A DNA stretch of 32,053 nucleotides from an uncultured Arenicella sp. (GTDB lineage Bacteria > Pseudomonadota > Gammaproteobacteria > Arenicellales > Arenicellaceae): the NCBI GenBank assembly GCA_937918955.1, contig CAKZRZ010000147.1, positions 1 to 32,053 of the forward strand. The letters are read 5' to 3'. Position numbers and translations under genes: made by a program. Numbering within the stretch: the stretch's first letter is position 1; the number at the start of each line of letters is the position of its first letter. Below, piece after piece: positions 16,215-25,114 of the stretch. The notes under the pieces were generated by a model, which ran no database searches, had not been told where the DNA came from, and worked only from the letters and a program-made list of their open reading frames with translations.

Positions 16215-17039
16215 TTAGCTAAGATCGTTATTCTTAGCCATTTTGGCATATTGCTTCTGAGCAATTTTCAGCAAGGTTTTGGGGAAGTAACGTTTGAGCC
16301 ACAGCGCGTTCATTTCAAAGCCTTTACCGACAGCGATTTCAGGCTTACCTTTTTTAAACCCGTCAAGAATAACTTTCGCGCAATCATCAACGTCCATACC
16401 ACCGCGAATCTCAGTATCTTCTTTGTTGTAAGCTGAACCATCTCCCGACAAAGCGTTCGACGAAATTGGTGTTCGGATGTAGCCAGGAGTAATCGTAGTA
16501 ACCTTGATGCCGTGGTGATGTACTTCGGTTCTCAGTGCATCGAAAAAACCCATCATGGCATGCTTTGCTGCGCAGTAACCGGTTCTAAATGGCACACCGA
16601 CTTTACCTGAAACCGACGACGTTACAGCGAAATGCCCATGGCCTTGTTCAACCATTGTGGGCAGTAGCGCTTTAGTAAGCGCGATCTGGCCAAACACATC
16701 AACCTCGAAAATAGTACGATAGGTGTCCATGTCAGTATTCAGACAGCTCGAACGTTGGGTAATGCCTGCATTATTAATCAGCAAATCGATCTCACCTGCC
16801 CAATCTTTAGCTTGCGCAACTTTGCCTTCTAAACTCGGTTCGTCGGTGATATCCATCGGCAATACCAAGTTTGACTCACTATTTGTGATCGCGTCACACT
16901 TCACTTTTACCGCTTCGAGACCGACCTTGCCTCGAGCGGAAAGAATGATTCGCGCGCCTTCACGAGCAAATTGCAAGGCCAAGGCTTCGCCGATACCCGA
17001 AGATGCGCCGGTAATCCAAACTACCTTTTTGTTAAACAT
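16215..17039 (-). CDS. SDR-family NAD(P)-dependent oxidoreductase (DHRS7B-like)
   Basis: A 274-residue classical short-chain dehydrogenase. It has the Rossmann cofactor motif TGASSGIG (10-17), NNAG (89-92), the catalytic Ser at about 142 and YCAAK with Tyr155 and Lys159, followed by PGYIRTP. The C-terminal tail (after about 240) is basic and hydrophobic (WLKRYFPKTLLKIA), as in DHRS7/DHRS7B-like members, and may associate with the membrane. These enzymes reduce ketones or oxidise alcohols, often on lipids or steroids; the substrate cannot be told. GAGAA lies about 6 bases before the ATG, a weak ribosome site. It is followed closely by the GH12-like lipoprotein gene. Confidence 0.92.
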   Translation of the reverse strand: MFNKKVVWITGASSGIGEALALQFAREGARIILSARGKVGLEAVKVKCDAITNSESNLVLPMDITDEPSLEGKVAQAKDWAGEIDLLINNAGITQRSSCLNTDMDTYRTIFEVDVFGQIALTKALLPTMVEQGHGHFAVTSSVSGKVGVPFRTGYCAAKHAMMGFFDALRTEVHHHGIKVTTITPGYIRTPISSNALSGDGSAYNKEDTEIRGGMDVDDCAKVILDGFKKGKPEIAVGKGFEMNALWLKRYFPKTLLKIAQKQYAKMAKNNDLS

Positions 17040-17126
17040 AATGTTTCTCAGCTCTGCTTTGTCGCGATTGTTAGTGACGATTATTCGCTCAATATATCCT
17101 TATGACTTCTCGAACAAAATTAGCCC

Positions 17127-17453
17127 TTAGTCCTTTTTTTCATTGCTCGAGTTTTCATTGTTCAAGGTTTCATGGTTCGAGTCTTGATCATGCGAACCAT
17201 CGGCTTCAGCCTCACTGAACACTTCGCCTCTACGAAGCTCAACAACGTAAGGCCCGAGTAAGCTACCGACAAACACAATTGGCACCCCAAAAATGAGAGA
17301 GAACGTCCAGCTCGACTGTGCGTCACTATCGGTCAAGATACTGATCAAAAATAGGCCAATCGATGCGCCAACGGCGATCATCCATTGATTACTCAACAGA
17401 TAAGCAACAAGGCCAACAATAAAGGCAAGAATAAAGAGAATCGCGAATTCCAT
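17127..17453 (-). CDS. Small membrane protein of unknown function
   Basis: A 108-residue protein with three hydrophobic segments (about residues 4-22, 26-41 and 50-68) and a highly polar, acidic tail (about 76-108) rich in Glu, Asp, Asn and Ser ending in KKD. I do not recognise a family; the layout resembles small DUF membrane proteins with two or three TM helices. It lies between hslU and the SDR gene on the same strand, 92 bases after hslU. The composition of hydrophobic helices plus a soluble tail makes a real protein likely. Confidence 0.65.
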   Translation of the reverse strand: MEFAILFILAFIVGLVAYLLSNQWMIAVGASIGLFLISILTDSDAQSSWTFSLIFGVPIVFVGSLLGPYVVELRRGEVFSEAEADGSHDQDSNHETLNNENSSNEKKD

Positions 17454-17493
17454 GTAGCGACTATAACACTGATCACAGGGCTCAGACTAATGA

Positions 17494-17534
17494 GATCAAG
17501 CCGCCAGCAAATAGACATCGCTCGCGGCTTGATC
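17494..17534. terminator. Inverted repeat downstream of hslU
   Basis: GATCAAGCCGC (17494-17504) and GCGGCTTGATC (17524-17534) form an 11-bp stem with a 19-base loop, starting 12 bases after the minus-strand hslU stop. It lacks a U-run, so it may act as a weak terminator or protect the mRNA 3' end. Confidence 0.5.
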
Positions 17535-17545
17535 ATAACTTCTGA

Positions 17546-18889
17546 CTAAAGAATGTAACGCGCGTAGTCTTCGTTCTCGACTAGCTCATCGAGGTGCTCA
17601 TTAACATAGGCTTGATCGACGGTGACAGTATCTCCAGAGCGGTCACTTGCTTCGAACGAAATCACTTCAAGCAAGCGCTCTAACATGGTGTGTAAACGAC
17701 GAGCACCAATATTTTCAGTGCTCTCATTAACTTGCCAGGCTAGCTCGGCGATGCGTCGAATACCATTTTCGGTGAACTCCAGTTTCACGCCTTCAGTTGC
17801 CAACAAGGCATCATATTGCTCAGTCAAAGACGCGTCAGGCTCAGTCAATATTCGGGTAAAGTCATCTACCGTTAAGGCACTAAGTTCAACTCGAATCGGC
17901 ATTCGGCCTTGCAACTCAGGAATCAAATCTGATGGCTTTGAAAGCTGAAATGCGCCCGAACCGATAAACAAAATATGATCGGTTTTAATCATGCCGTGCT
18001 TGGTAGAAATAGTGCTGCCTTCGATCAACGGCAGTAAGTCTCGCTGAACGCCTTCACGTGAAACATCGGCGCTTTTACCGCCTTCTGATCGACCAACAAT
18101 TTTGTCAATTTCATCGATAAAAACGATGCCGTGATTCTCTAAACGTTGAATCGCATTAAGCTTAATGTCGTCTTCGTTAACAAGTTTGGCAGCTTCCTCT
18201 TCGGTCAAAACTTTCAGCGCTTCCTTAATCGGCATTTTACGGCTTTGCTTTTTATCGCTGCCCATATTCTTCATCATGCCTTGTAACTGGCTAGTGAGCT
18301 CTTCCATGCCTTGCGGGCCGAATAACTCGACACCAGCGACTTGCGCGGCGACTTCTACTTCAATTTCTTTATCATCGAGTCGACCTTCACGCAACTTCTT
18401 ACGAAAACTCTGACGTGCCGCACCATCTTTGCTCTCTGAGCTCTCGCCCGATGTGAAGCCAACGTCGCGCGCAGGTGGCAGTAATATATCGAGAACGCGC
18501 TCTTCGGCCGCATCTTCAGCACGCGCTTGCATCTTCTTCATTTCACTTTCGCGCTGACCTTTAATGGCAACGTCAGCTAAATCACGAATGATTGAGTCTA
18601 CTTCACGACCAACATAGCCAACTTCGGTAAACTTAGTGGCTTCTACCTTGATAAAGGGGGCATCAGCAAGGTTCGCTAAACGGCGAGCGATTTCGGTTTT
18701 ACCAACACCGGTTGGGCCGATCATTAAAATATTCTTTGGTGTGATTTCGGCACGCAAGCTATCGTCATCAACTTGCGAACGACGCCAGCGATTACGTAAA
18801 GCGATAGCTACGGCGCGCTTAGCATCCGCCTGGCCGATAATGTGTTTGTCGAGCTCTTGAACGATCTCTCTTGGGGTCATCTCACTCAT
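17546..18889 (-). CDS. hslU: ATP-dependent protease ATPase subunit HslU (ClpY)
   Basis: A 447-residue AAA+ unfoldase. It starts with [17 protein letters not shown], has Walker A GPTGVGKT (58-65), an acidic I-domain with [12 protein letters not shown] before it and insertions around 140-230, Walker [11 protein letters not shown], sensor-type segments (GRMPIRVEL) and ends in the expected EDYARYIL, whose C-terminus docks into HslV. It unfolds substrates for the HslV peptidase in the cytoplasm. The start codon follows the hslV stop by one base, so the pair is translationally coupled. Transcription is likely from the sigma-32-like promoter upstream of hslV. Confidence 0.98.
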   Translation of the reverse strand: MSEMTPREIVQELDKHIIGQADAKRAVAIALRNRWRRSQVDDDSLRAEITPKNILMIGPTGVGKTEIARRLANLADAPFIKVEATKFTEVGYVGREVDSIIRDLADVAIKGQRESEMKKMQARAEDAAEERVLDILLPPARDVGFTSGESSESKDGAARQSFRKKLREGRLDDKEIEVEVAAQVAGVELFGPQGMEELTSQLQGMMKNMGSDKKQSRKMPIKEALKVLTEEEAAKLVNEDDIKLNAIQRLENHGIVFIDEIDKIVGRSEGGKSADVSREGVQRDLLPLIEGSTISTKHGMIKTDHILFIGSGAFQLSKPSDLIPELQGRMPIRVELSALTVDDFTRILTEPDASLTEQYDALLATEGVKLEFTENGIRRIAELAWQVNESTENIGARRLHTMLERLLEVISFEASDRSGDTVTVDQAYVNEHLDELVENEDYARYIL

Positions 18890-18890
18890 G

Positions 18891-19415
18891 CTAAATCTCT
18901 AATTCTTCAATCGTTAAGCTGTGATTCGTAAACACACAAATGTCGGCGGCTATCGTCAACGATTTTTCAACAATCTCTTTGGCGCTCAATTCGGTATTGT
19001 CGGCCAATGCTCTGGCAGCTGCCTCGGCGTAAGAACCGCCTGAGCCGATCGCCATTACGCCAGCTTCAGGCTCGATCACGTCGCCGGTGCCAGAAATGAT
19101 ATAAGAAGCCTCTTTATCGGCCACACATAAAAGAGCCTCTAGTTTTCTGAGCATTCGATCGGTACGCCACTCTTTAGCGAGCTCAACCGCCGCTTTAGTA
19201 AGAATGCCTTGATGCTTGGCGAGCTTAGCGTCAAACAGCTCGAATAAGGTAAATGCATCGGCTGTGCTGCCTGCAAAACCAGCGATAACCTCGCCCTTGT
19301 ATAGTCGACGCACCTTGCGTGCATTGCCTTTCATCACCGTGTTGCCAAGCGATACTTGGCCGTCGCCTCCGATAACCACTTGGTCATCGCGACGAACAGA
19401 TAGGATAGTAGTCAT
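18891..19415 (-). CDS. hslV: ATP-dependent protease peptidase subunit HslV (ClpQ)
   Basis: A 174-residue proteasome-beta-like protein. After removal of Met the N-terminal Thr (MTTILSVRR) is the nucleophile, followed by [21 protein letters not shown] and [24 protein letters not shown] and AIGSGG also match the family. HslV forms two stacked hexamers capped by HslU. AGGAG lies 7 bases before the ATG, a good ribosome site. The gene is first in the hslVU operon, with a heat-shock-type promoter at 19481-19510. Confidence 0.98.
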   Translation of the reverse strand: MTTILSVRRDDQVVIGGDGQVSLGNTVMKGNARKVRRLYKGEVIAGFAGSTADAFTLFELFDAKLAKHQGILTKAAVELAKEWRTDRMLRKLEALLCVADKEASYIISGTGDVIEPEAGVMAIGSGGSYAEAAARALADNTELSAKEIVEKSLTIAADICVFTNHSLTIEELEI

Positions 19416-19453
19416 AATGACTCCTGTTAAAATTAATTCGTTTCAGGCTTCAA

Positions 19454-19466
19454 CGGGCTAGACCCG
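19454..19466 (-). promoter_or_regulatory. Small hairpin in the hslV leader
   Basis: CGGG-CTAGA-CCCG forms a short stem about 40 bases before the hslV start. In E. coli the hslVU leader also carries a stem-loop that stabilises the mRNA. This stem is only 4 bp, so the parallel is tentative. Confidence 0.25.
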
Positions 19467-19480
19467 ACGCCTTTAGATAG

Positions 19481-19510
19481 CTATGTCGCGGCGCTTTCGC
19501 TGGTTTCAAG
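19481..19510 (-). promoter_or_regulatory. Sigma-32-like heat-shock promoter of hslVU
   Basis: On the minus strand CTTGAAA (19510-19504) matches the sigma-32 -35 consensus exactly. After 15 bases it is followed by CGACATAG (19488-19481), which agrees with CCCCATNT at four conserved positions. A start near 19474 would give a leader of about 60 bases before hslV. It lies in the 107-base gap after the ggt stop, and hslVU is a known heat-shock operon. Confidence 0.55.
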
Positions 19511-19522
19511 CTTTTTCTGGAA

Positions 19523-21295
19523 TTAATCAGAGGCCTCTAGATTAACCAACTCGATGACGCCTTCACGACGCGAGTCAACGCCCCCTTCTAAGCGCCCATC
19601 AGCATGCCGGTAAACCACACTCAAGCCAGAGTTTTCACCGGCACTCTCTTTCACCTGAAAACCAGTGGCTCTGAGCGCATCTATCAACTCAGGCGCGGCT
19701 CGGTCTTTCTCGATACGTAAACGGTTATTACGCGCCACCATGTTGGGCAATTCAACCGCTTGTTGGGGGCTTAGGCCCCAGTCAAGAACGCCGACCAGCG
19801 TTTTAGTGGTATAAGCGATAATTGAGTTACCACCAGGCGAGCCAGTGGCCATTAGAAATTCGCCATTTTCATCAAGCACAATCGTTGGCGACATTGATGA
19901 ACGGGGGCGTTTGTTTGCTTCAACCTTATTGGCAATCGACTTACCTGATTGATCAGCAGGCTTAAATGAAAAGTCAGTTAACTGATTATTCAAAAACATG
20001 CCTGCGGCCATTCGCGTGCTACCAAAAATACTTTCTACACTGGCGGTAAGAGACACCACATTGCCATCACCATCAACAACGACAAAATGGGTTGTACCCG
20101 CTACGTCATTTGTCGCATCTGCGCCATAGGCGACTTTTGATGCGTCATTAAACTGCCACGGATCACCAGCGCTGACAGATTCGATCGCTTTACTGGGATT
20201 AATTAGTTTAGCGCGCTGCTGCAGATATGTTTGATTTAGCAAGCCCTCAAGAGGCACCTCTACAAATTCGTTGTCGGCCACGTATTGATCACGGTCAGCA
20301 TAGGCAAGACGTTGGGCTTCAGCGAATATCGACCAATTTTTTGCATCACTGCTGCCTTGCTCACTAAATTTTGGCGCGTGCTCCAACAACCCCATGATTT
20401 CAGCTACCGCAACCCATGACGAAGATGGCGGTGGTCCACAGAGTGTTTTCGTTTTATAACTTGAGCACAAGGCTGTGCGTTTCAGAGCTTTATATTTTGC
20501 CAAATCTTCCAAGGTCAAACTACCTGCTCGCGGGGCGTGCGAGGTTTGTTCAACGATCTTCTTCGCAATCTCTCCTTGATAAAACGCGCGAGGATCTTCT
20601 GCGATAAGCTCTAAAGCGTCAGCATAATCCGGATTCTTTAAGATCGAGCCAATTGCAATTGGCTCGCCCTCATCATCAAAAAAATAGTTATGCGCATCAA
20701 CTGGCCCTTGATCAAGGCTGCTTGGAATGTATTTACCAAAACGCGCAATCATTCCGTGCAAGCGCTTAGACACAGCAAAGCCTTCAGACGCGAGCTTCTT
20801 AGCTGAATCAAAATGCGCGCCCCATGGCAGTTTGCCATGATCTTTATGCGCCAATTCAAGCATAGCCACCATGCCAGGCACACCGCTAGAAAGGCCACTA
20901 TTCTTGGCATTGAGAAAGCCAATCGATTTGCCTTCTTGATTTAGAAACATGGTTTCACTGACATTTTTTGGCGCGGTTTCTCGCCCGTCGTACACAGAAA
21001 CCTGATTACTAGCGTTATCGAAATACACCATATACCCGCCCCCAGCCAATCCAGAACTTTGCGGCTCGACCAAGCTAAGCACAGCTTCAATGGCAATGGC
21101 TGCGTCAACCGCCGAACCGCCTGCACGAAGCACATCCGCGCCGGCTTTGCTAGCATGCGGGTTCGCTGTAACCACCATGCCAGTTTTAACCTCGAGCGAC
21201 TCCGACTTAACTTTGCTTATGTCAGCAGTGGTGGTCGAGCACGCACTCAGCATGCTGAGTGCTAGAAGAGCGGAAATACTTTTTTTCATTTTCAT
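19523..21295 (-). CDS. ggt: Gamma-glutamyltransferase, predicted lipoprotein
   Basis: About 590 residues. The N-terminus has a basic start, a hydrophobic core and lipobox LSAC at Cys19, so it is predicted to be lipid-anchored. The family core is complete: DGRETAP (103-109), the GLAGGGYMVYF region, the self-cleavage and catalytic nucleophile Thr401 in AGTTHF, and GSPGGNSI later in the small subunit. It hydrolyses or transfers the gamma-glutamyl group of glutathione and related peptides outside the cytoplasm. An upstream in-frame TTG (21310) exists, but GGTGA lies 8 bases before the ATG at 21295 and the signal peptide begins there. It is upstream of hslVU on the same strand but probably a separate unit. 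Confidence 0.95.
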   Translation of the reverse strand: MKMKKSISALLALSMLSACSTTTADISKVKSESLEVKTGMVVTANPHASKAGADVLRAGGSAVDAAIAIEAVLSLVEPQSSGLAGGGYMVYFDNASNQVSVYDGRETAPKNVSETMFLNQEGKSIGFLNAKNSGLSSGVPGMVAMLELAHKDHGKLPWGAHFDSAKKLASEGFAVSKRLHGMIARFGKYIPSSLDQGPVDAHNYFFDDEGEPIAIGSILKNPDYADALELIAEDPRAFYQGEIAKKIVEQTSHAPRAGSLTLEDLAKYKALKRTALCSSYKTKTLCGPPPSSSWVAVAEIMGLLEHAPKFSEQGSSDAKNWSIFAEAQRLAYADRDQYVADNEFVEVPLEGLLNQTYLQQRAKLINPSKAIESVSAGDPWQFNDASKVAYGADATNDVAGTTHFVVVDGDGNVVSLTASVESIFGSTRMAAGMFLNNQLTDFSFKPADQSGKSIANKVEANKRPRSSMSPTIVLDENGEFLMATGSPGGNSIIAYTTKTLVGVLDWGLSPQQAVELPNMVARNNRLRIEKDRAAPELIDALRATGFQVKESAGENSGLSVVYRHADGRLEGGVDSRREGVIELVNLEASD

Positions 21296-21416
21296 ATAAT
21301 TAATCACCAAATCCAGCCTAAAGAATACCAGTCTAATCGCATGATCTCATCAACGACACATCACACTTAGGACGTTACACTAAACTTTAAGATTTAACCT
21401 GACACCAATTGCATAA

Positions 21417-22748
21417 ATGAGCGATAAAAAATCACGTGAAAAAGCCATACCGAGCTCGCGCTTAGGGCGACTTGGCAAGATCGCTCGAATGGCCGGCGGT
21501 GTTGCAGCTGGAATGATTGGCGAAGGCGCCAAACAATTGAGTCAGGGCAATCGGCCCAAAGTTAGCGATCTGTTGCTCACGCCTGCAAACGCAAGGAAGG
21601 TGACCAAGCAACTAGCAACCATGCGTGGCGCGGCGATGAAGGTTGGCCAACTTTTATCGATGGAAACCAGCGATTTTCTGCCGCCCGAGCTCTCGGAGAT
21701 ATTGGCACAGCTACGGAACAAGGCATTTATCATGCCGCGCGCCCAGTTGGAACAATCGCTGATCAACGCCTACGGAGAAGATTGGCAAGATCGCTTTTCG
21801 AGTTTCGATCACGAGCCCTTGGCATCGGCATCGATTGGCCAGGTTCACCGTGCGACAATGCTTGACGGCACACAAATAGTCTTAAAGATTCAATATCCTG
21901 GCGTCGCGCAAAGTATCGACAGCGATGTCGACAATATAGCGACCCTGTTTCGTATGACTAAGATATTGCCCAAACATATGGATATCGACGATCTGCTTAT
22001 CGATGCTAAAGCGCAACTCCACGAAGAAGCAAATTACGTGCAAGAAGCAGACTACTTAGAGACATTTCGTAGCTTACTTAATGATGAAGCTGGATACATT
22101 GTTCCCAAACACTATCCAGAACTGAGTACAGAACTAATTTTAGCGATGGATTACGTAGAAGGCGAACCTATAGAAACCTTGAGCGAGCTAGACCCTATTA
22201 TTGTCGACCAACTAATGGCAAACATGTTCGAGTTAATGCTCAGAGAACTGTTCGAACTGAGGTTGATGCAAACCGACGCGAATTTTGCCAATTATTTATT
22301 TGATCATCAAAGTAAAAAAATCGTACTGCTTGACTTTGGCGCGAGCCGAAGCTTTACCAAACGCTTTGTGGTCGATTACAAGCGATTAATTCGCGCAGTG
22401 GTCGCTAATGACCCGGAGGCGATCATATCGGCGGCTGATAGACTGGGTTACAAAGCCAGTGACGCAAGCAAAGAATACCAAGAGTTTCTGATTTCAATTT
22501 TTGGCATCGCACTTGCGCCCTTTGCTACGCCGAGCCTATTCGATTTTAAAAACGCGCTTCTGTCAGATCAACTGTCAGAACTCGGTGAGCAGGGGTATGA
22601 ATTCAAAGAATTTTGGCAAACCCCACCAACAGACATACTCTATTTACATCGTAAACTTGGTGGTATGTACATGTTGGCAACACGACTCGGGGCGCGCGTT
22701 AATGTCAACGCGCTCGTCGAGCCCTATTTAAAAAAGCTAGCAGTTTAA
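21417..22748 (+). CDS. ABC1/UbiB-family atypical kinase (COQ8/ADCK-like)
   Basis: A 443-residue protein of COG0661. It has the KxGQ motif (K75-V-G-Q78, within MKVGQLLSMET), the A-rich loop ASASIGQVHRA (136-146) in place of a glycine loop, VLKIQYPG with the ATP-site Lys157, HEEANYVQEADYL, the catalytic QTDANFANYL and metal-binding DFGASR. The QTD-N-AN form is that of the COQ8/ADCK3 branch rather than E. coli UbiB. Family members support ubiquinone synthesis, with ATPase more than protein kinase activity. No clear C-terminal TM pair is seen. It is divergent from ggt with a 121-base shared upstream region and has no clear ribosome site. The precise role is uncertain. Confidence 0.9.
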   Translation: MSDKKSREKAIPSSRLGRLGKIARMAGGVAAGMIGEGAKQLSQGNRPKVSDLLLTPANARKVTKQLATMRGAAMKVGQLLSMETSDFLPPELSEILAQLRNKAFIMPRAQLEQSLINAYGEDWQDRFSSFDHEPLASASIGQVHRATMLDGTQIVLKIQYPGVAQSIDSDVDNIATLFRMTKILPKHMDIDDLLIDAKAQLHEEANYVQEADYLETFRSLLNDEAGYIVPKHYPELSTELILAMDYVEGEPIETLSELDPIIVDQLMANMFELMLRELFELRLMQTDANFANYLFDHQSKKIVLLDFGASRSFTKRFVVDYKRLIRAVVANDPEAIISAADRLGYKASDASKEYQEFLISIFGIALAPFATPSLFDFKNALLSDQLSELGEQGYEFKEFWQTPPTDILYLHRKLGGMYMLATRLGARVNVNALVEPYLKKLAV

Positions 22749-22752
22749 GAAT

Positions 22753-23592
22753 CTAGCCGCCAGTTAAAACGAGGTGCCCTTTTTGGCCTTTCTCGAGCAC
22801 GTCTTCGCCGTTTAGAGGTTGTGCCAAAGAGAACTTACGCTCGGTGGTGATTATCTGCAAGGTCGCAATTGCATCGCCAACGACTTCGCCAGATTTATCG
22901 ACTACAAGATCAGTATCTTTCGGGTACACCAAAACAGTATCACCAACGTCAAACAAACCTTCGCCGTAGTTAAGTGTGATGGCTCCGTTGTCTGCGATTT
23001 TCATCACGCGAATTGGGAACAGAGTAGATATAACTTGATCGACCACCTGATCAACACCTTGCTGAATAGCTCGGTCGATCACATCTTGGTTGGCTTGAGT
23101 ATCACTGGCAACGATTCGAGTTGTATATTGAGCTGAAACACTAGAACTAAAATCGTCAGTTACATCAGCGACGCCGATAACGTCGAAGTCAATCTCAATT
23201 AAGCCAACCGTATCTTCAAAATCGCCACGCTTTTGCTTAAACAAGCCAAACTCAGTAACGTCAGCCTTCAGAATGTAGTCCAAACCTCGCTGGTTTATCG
23301 CAGGGCCGGTATATTGCTTAGCATAGTAACCCTCAAGTGTACGGTCCTGCTGCTCGACCCTGCTCTTTAATTGAGCGTAGTCTAAAACCGTGAATTTACG
23401 CGTTTCGGTCAACGCGCTGTTAATACCGTCATTCAGGGCACTTAGCACATTGTCCACTGGTAATAGGTCTGGGTTTTCTTTTGCACTATAGCTAATATCG
23501 CCAATACCAATAGTGCCAACCTGTTGAGAATAACTAGTGGCGCTCCAGAAGATGCTTGCAGCGAGTACAAATAGTCCTGCGTATTTTTTCAT
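22753..23592 (-). CDS. Exported CsgG/LpoB-like protein with FlgT-like C-terminal domain
   Basis: A 279-residue protein with a signal peptide (cleavage near residue 22, SYSQ). Residues about 25-200 look like the alpha/beta fold shared by CsgG, LpoB and the FlgT middle domain: an early beta strand, a DNVLSALNDGINSALTETRKFTVLDYAQLK helix-strand pattern broken into typical units, then strands with DYILKADVTEFG. The end (about 205-275) has the PIRVMKIADNGAITLNYG and VGDTVLVYPK pattern of FlgT-type C-terminal barrels. There is no lipobox Cys. No curli or flagellar genes are adjacent. It converges with the ABC1 kinase gene, 4 bases apart. Function unknown; probably periplasmic or outer-membrane associated. 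Confidence 0.65.
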   Translation of the reverse strand: MKKYAGLFVLAASIFWSATSYSQQVGTIGIGDISYSAKENPDLLPVDNVLSALNDGINSALTETRKFTVLDYAQLKSRVEQQDRTLEGYYAKQYTGPAINQRGLDYILKADVTEFGLFKQKRGDFEDTVGLIEIDFDVIGVADVTDDFSSSVSAQYTTRIVASDTQANQDVIDRAIQQGVDQVVDQVISTLFPIRVMKIADNGAITLNYGEGLFDVGDTVLVYPKDTDLVVDKSGEVVGDAIATLQIITTERKFSLAQPLNGEDVLEKGQKGHLVLTGG

Positions 23593-24075
23593 TTTGTTGC
23601 CTAAATTTATCGTCGAGTGAGTCTGGGGGATGCTTTCAGTTACTATCTATAAACCTAAAAAGCACTCTTGAGTTAAAATTTTTGCAAAATATATCACTGA
23701 AAATGAGCAAGCGCATCTGTCTGAATTTCGACAGGCTAGAGCATGACAAAAATATAATGCGGTCTTAAGCATTGTGTCTAAGTGTTTGAATTCAGAATAA
23801 TAGCGTGGTATACCATTCAATAGTGGGGGGCGTAATGATTGGGACGCAGCTAAATTCGTGTAAGCATGCGGCATTCCGCTCTACTCTCTAGTGTGGTTAG
23901 CTATTGCACTAGGAACGTGTGTATAGATCGAAATCCATTTGTATTTGAAATGCCGGCTTCGGCCGTGAGCATTAGACAATGGCGTCGCTCTGCTCTTATT
24001 TATATTGAGCACTTTTTCCTTTATCCAGTGGCTAACCAAATTTTTCACCTAATTTGAATCACTGGAAAGTAAATA
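23593..24075. other. 483-base intergenic region between divergent genes
   Basis: It separates the minus-strand CsgG-like gene from the plus-strand TAXI gene and must carry both promoters. A perfect TATAAT at 23753-23758 with TCGACA 19 bases before it is the best plus-strand candidate. The open stretch 23866-24057 has poor protein-like composition and no ribosome site, so I do not call a gene. No long repeat or RNA gene is seen. Confidence 0.5.
23728..23758 (+). promoter_or_regulatory. Candidate promoter upstream of the TAXI gene
   Basis: TCGACA (23728-23733) and TATAAT (23753-23758) are 19 bases apart. Use of this promoter would give a leader of about 310 bases before the TAXI start codon, long for a simple gene, so another promoter closer in may exist. 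Confidence 0.3.
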
Positions 24076-25065
24076 ATGAAAAGAACTATAGCGGTCGCTA
24101 AAAAAGTGATCATCAGTCTTGGCGTGCTCGGTGCGCTGCTTTCAACACATCAATCGTTTGCCGCACAACCACAATTTCTTATTGTGGGCACTGGTGGCGT
24201 AACCGGGGTTCATTATCCCGTAGGCGGCGCCATTTGCCGTACAATCAATAAAAAACGTAAAGAAACGGGTTTGCGCTGTTCAGTTGAGAGCACACAAGGC
24301 TCGGTGTCAAACCTAAATTCCTTAGCTGATGGCGAGCTCGACTTAGCCGTCGCACAATCTGACTCTCAGCATCATGCCTACTATGGCACCGGTGCATTCT
24401 CTCTATCGGGCTCAAACAGCGATCTTCGCTCAGTGCTTGCTTTGCATGCTGAGCCATTTACCGTCGTTGCAAGTAAAGCGTCAGGTATTCAAACTTTTGA
24501 CGACCTAGCGGGCATGAAAGTGAATATTGGCAACCCTGGCTCAGGACAAAGAGAAACCATGGAAGCGTTAATGCGCGCAAAGGGTTGGTCGAAAGAGTCC
24601 TTCGCTCTTGCATCAGAACTGAGCTCAGTGGAGCAATCCCAAGCGTTATGCGACAACAAAATTGATGCTTTCGTATTCTCAGTTGGCCATCCCGCTGGTT
24701 CTCTGAAGGAAGCTACTAATAACTGCGATGTTGTTATCGTGAGCGTCGACGGACCGGTTGTCGATTATCTTGTCGAACAGAACAGCTACTATACCAAAAC
24801 GATTGTTCCCGGAGGCATGTACCGCGGAACAGATAAAGACGTCAAGACTTTCGGCGTGAGCGCCTCTCTAATGGCCTCATCGACAAGTGACGCTGATATG
24901 ATTTACTCGGTGGTTAAAAATGTCGTCGAAAACCTTGATTCGATGAAGAAGATGCACCCTGCTTTTAGCGCTTTAAGTGCAAAATCTCTGGCTGCCAACA
25001 ATCCGAACATTCCTATGCATGATGGAGCTGAGCGCTACTATAAAGAAGCAGGCTTAATTAAATAA
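24076..25065 (+). CDS. TAXI-family TRAP transporter substrate-binding protein
   Basis: A 329-residue periplasmic protein with signal peptide (cleavage near residue 29, SFAA). The mature start QFLIVGTGGVTGVHYPVGGAIC is the hallmark of TAXI solute receptors, followed by VESTQGSVSNLNSL, ELDLAVAQSD, SGIQTFDDLAGMKVNIG and the second lobe with CDNKIDAFVFSVGHP. TAXI proteins deliver ligands such as glutamate or other carboxylates to fused TRAP membrane subunits. No TRAP membrane gene is in the window, so its partner must be elsewhere. GGAAAG lies before the ATG. A terminator hairpin follows at 25070-25100. The ligand is unknown. Confidence 0.93.
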   Translation: MKRTIAVAKKVIISLGVLGALLSTHQSFAAQPQFLIVGTGGVTGVHYPVGGAICRTINKKRKETGLRCSVESTQGSVSNLNSLADGELDLAVAQSDSQHHAYYGTGAFSLSGSNSDLRSVLALHAEPFTVVASKASGIQTFDDLAGMKVNIGNPGSGQRETMEALMRAKGWSKESFALASELSSVEQSQALCDNKIDAFVFSVGHPAGSLKEATNNCDVVIVSVDGPVVDYLVEQNSYYTKTIVPGGMYRGTDKDVKTFGVSASLMASSTSDADMIYSVVKNVVENLDSMKKMHPAFSALSAKSLAANNPNIPMHDGAERYYKEAGLIK

Positions 25066-25069
25066 AAAT

Positions 25070-25100
25070 TAGCAACCTCGCTGCTTTCACGAGGTTGCTA
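25070..25100. terminator. Hairpin terminator between convergent genes
   Basis: TAGCAACCTCG pairs with CGAGGTTGCTA over 11 bases with a nine-base loop, 5 bases after the TAXI stop codon and 15 before the end of the permease gene. A-rich sequence precedes and T-containing sequence follows, so it can serve both genes. Confidence 0.75.
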
Positions 25101-25114
25101 TTAAATTGAGTTGG

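Noticed and set aside
17494-17534. Strong intrinsic terminator after hslU
   Set aside because: The stem is good but there is no U-run on either side, so it is listed only as a weak or mRNA-end hairpin.
23866-24057. 63-codon plus-strand frame in the gap before the TAXI gene
   Set aside because: The composition is not protein-like (many Arg, Cys and His early), there is no ribosome site and it sits in the promoter region of the TAXI gene.
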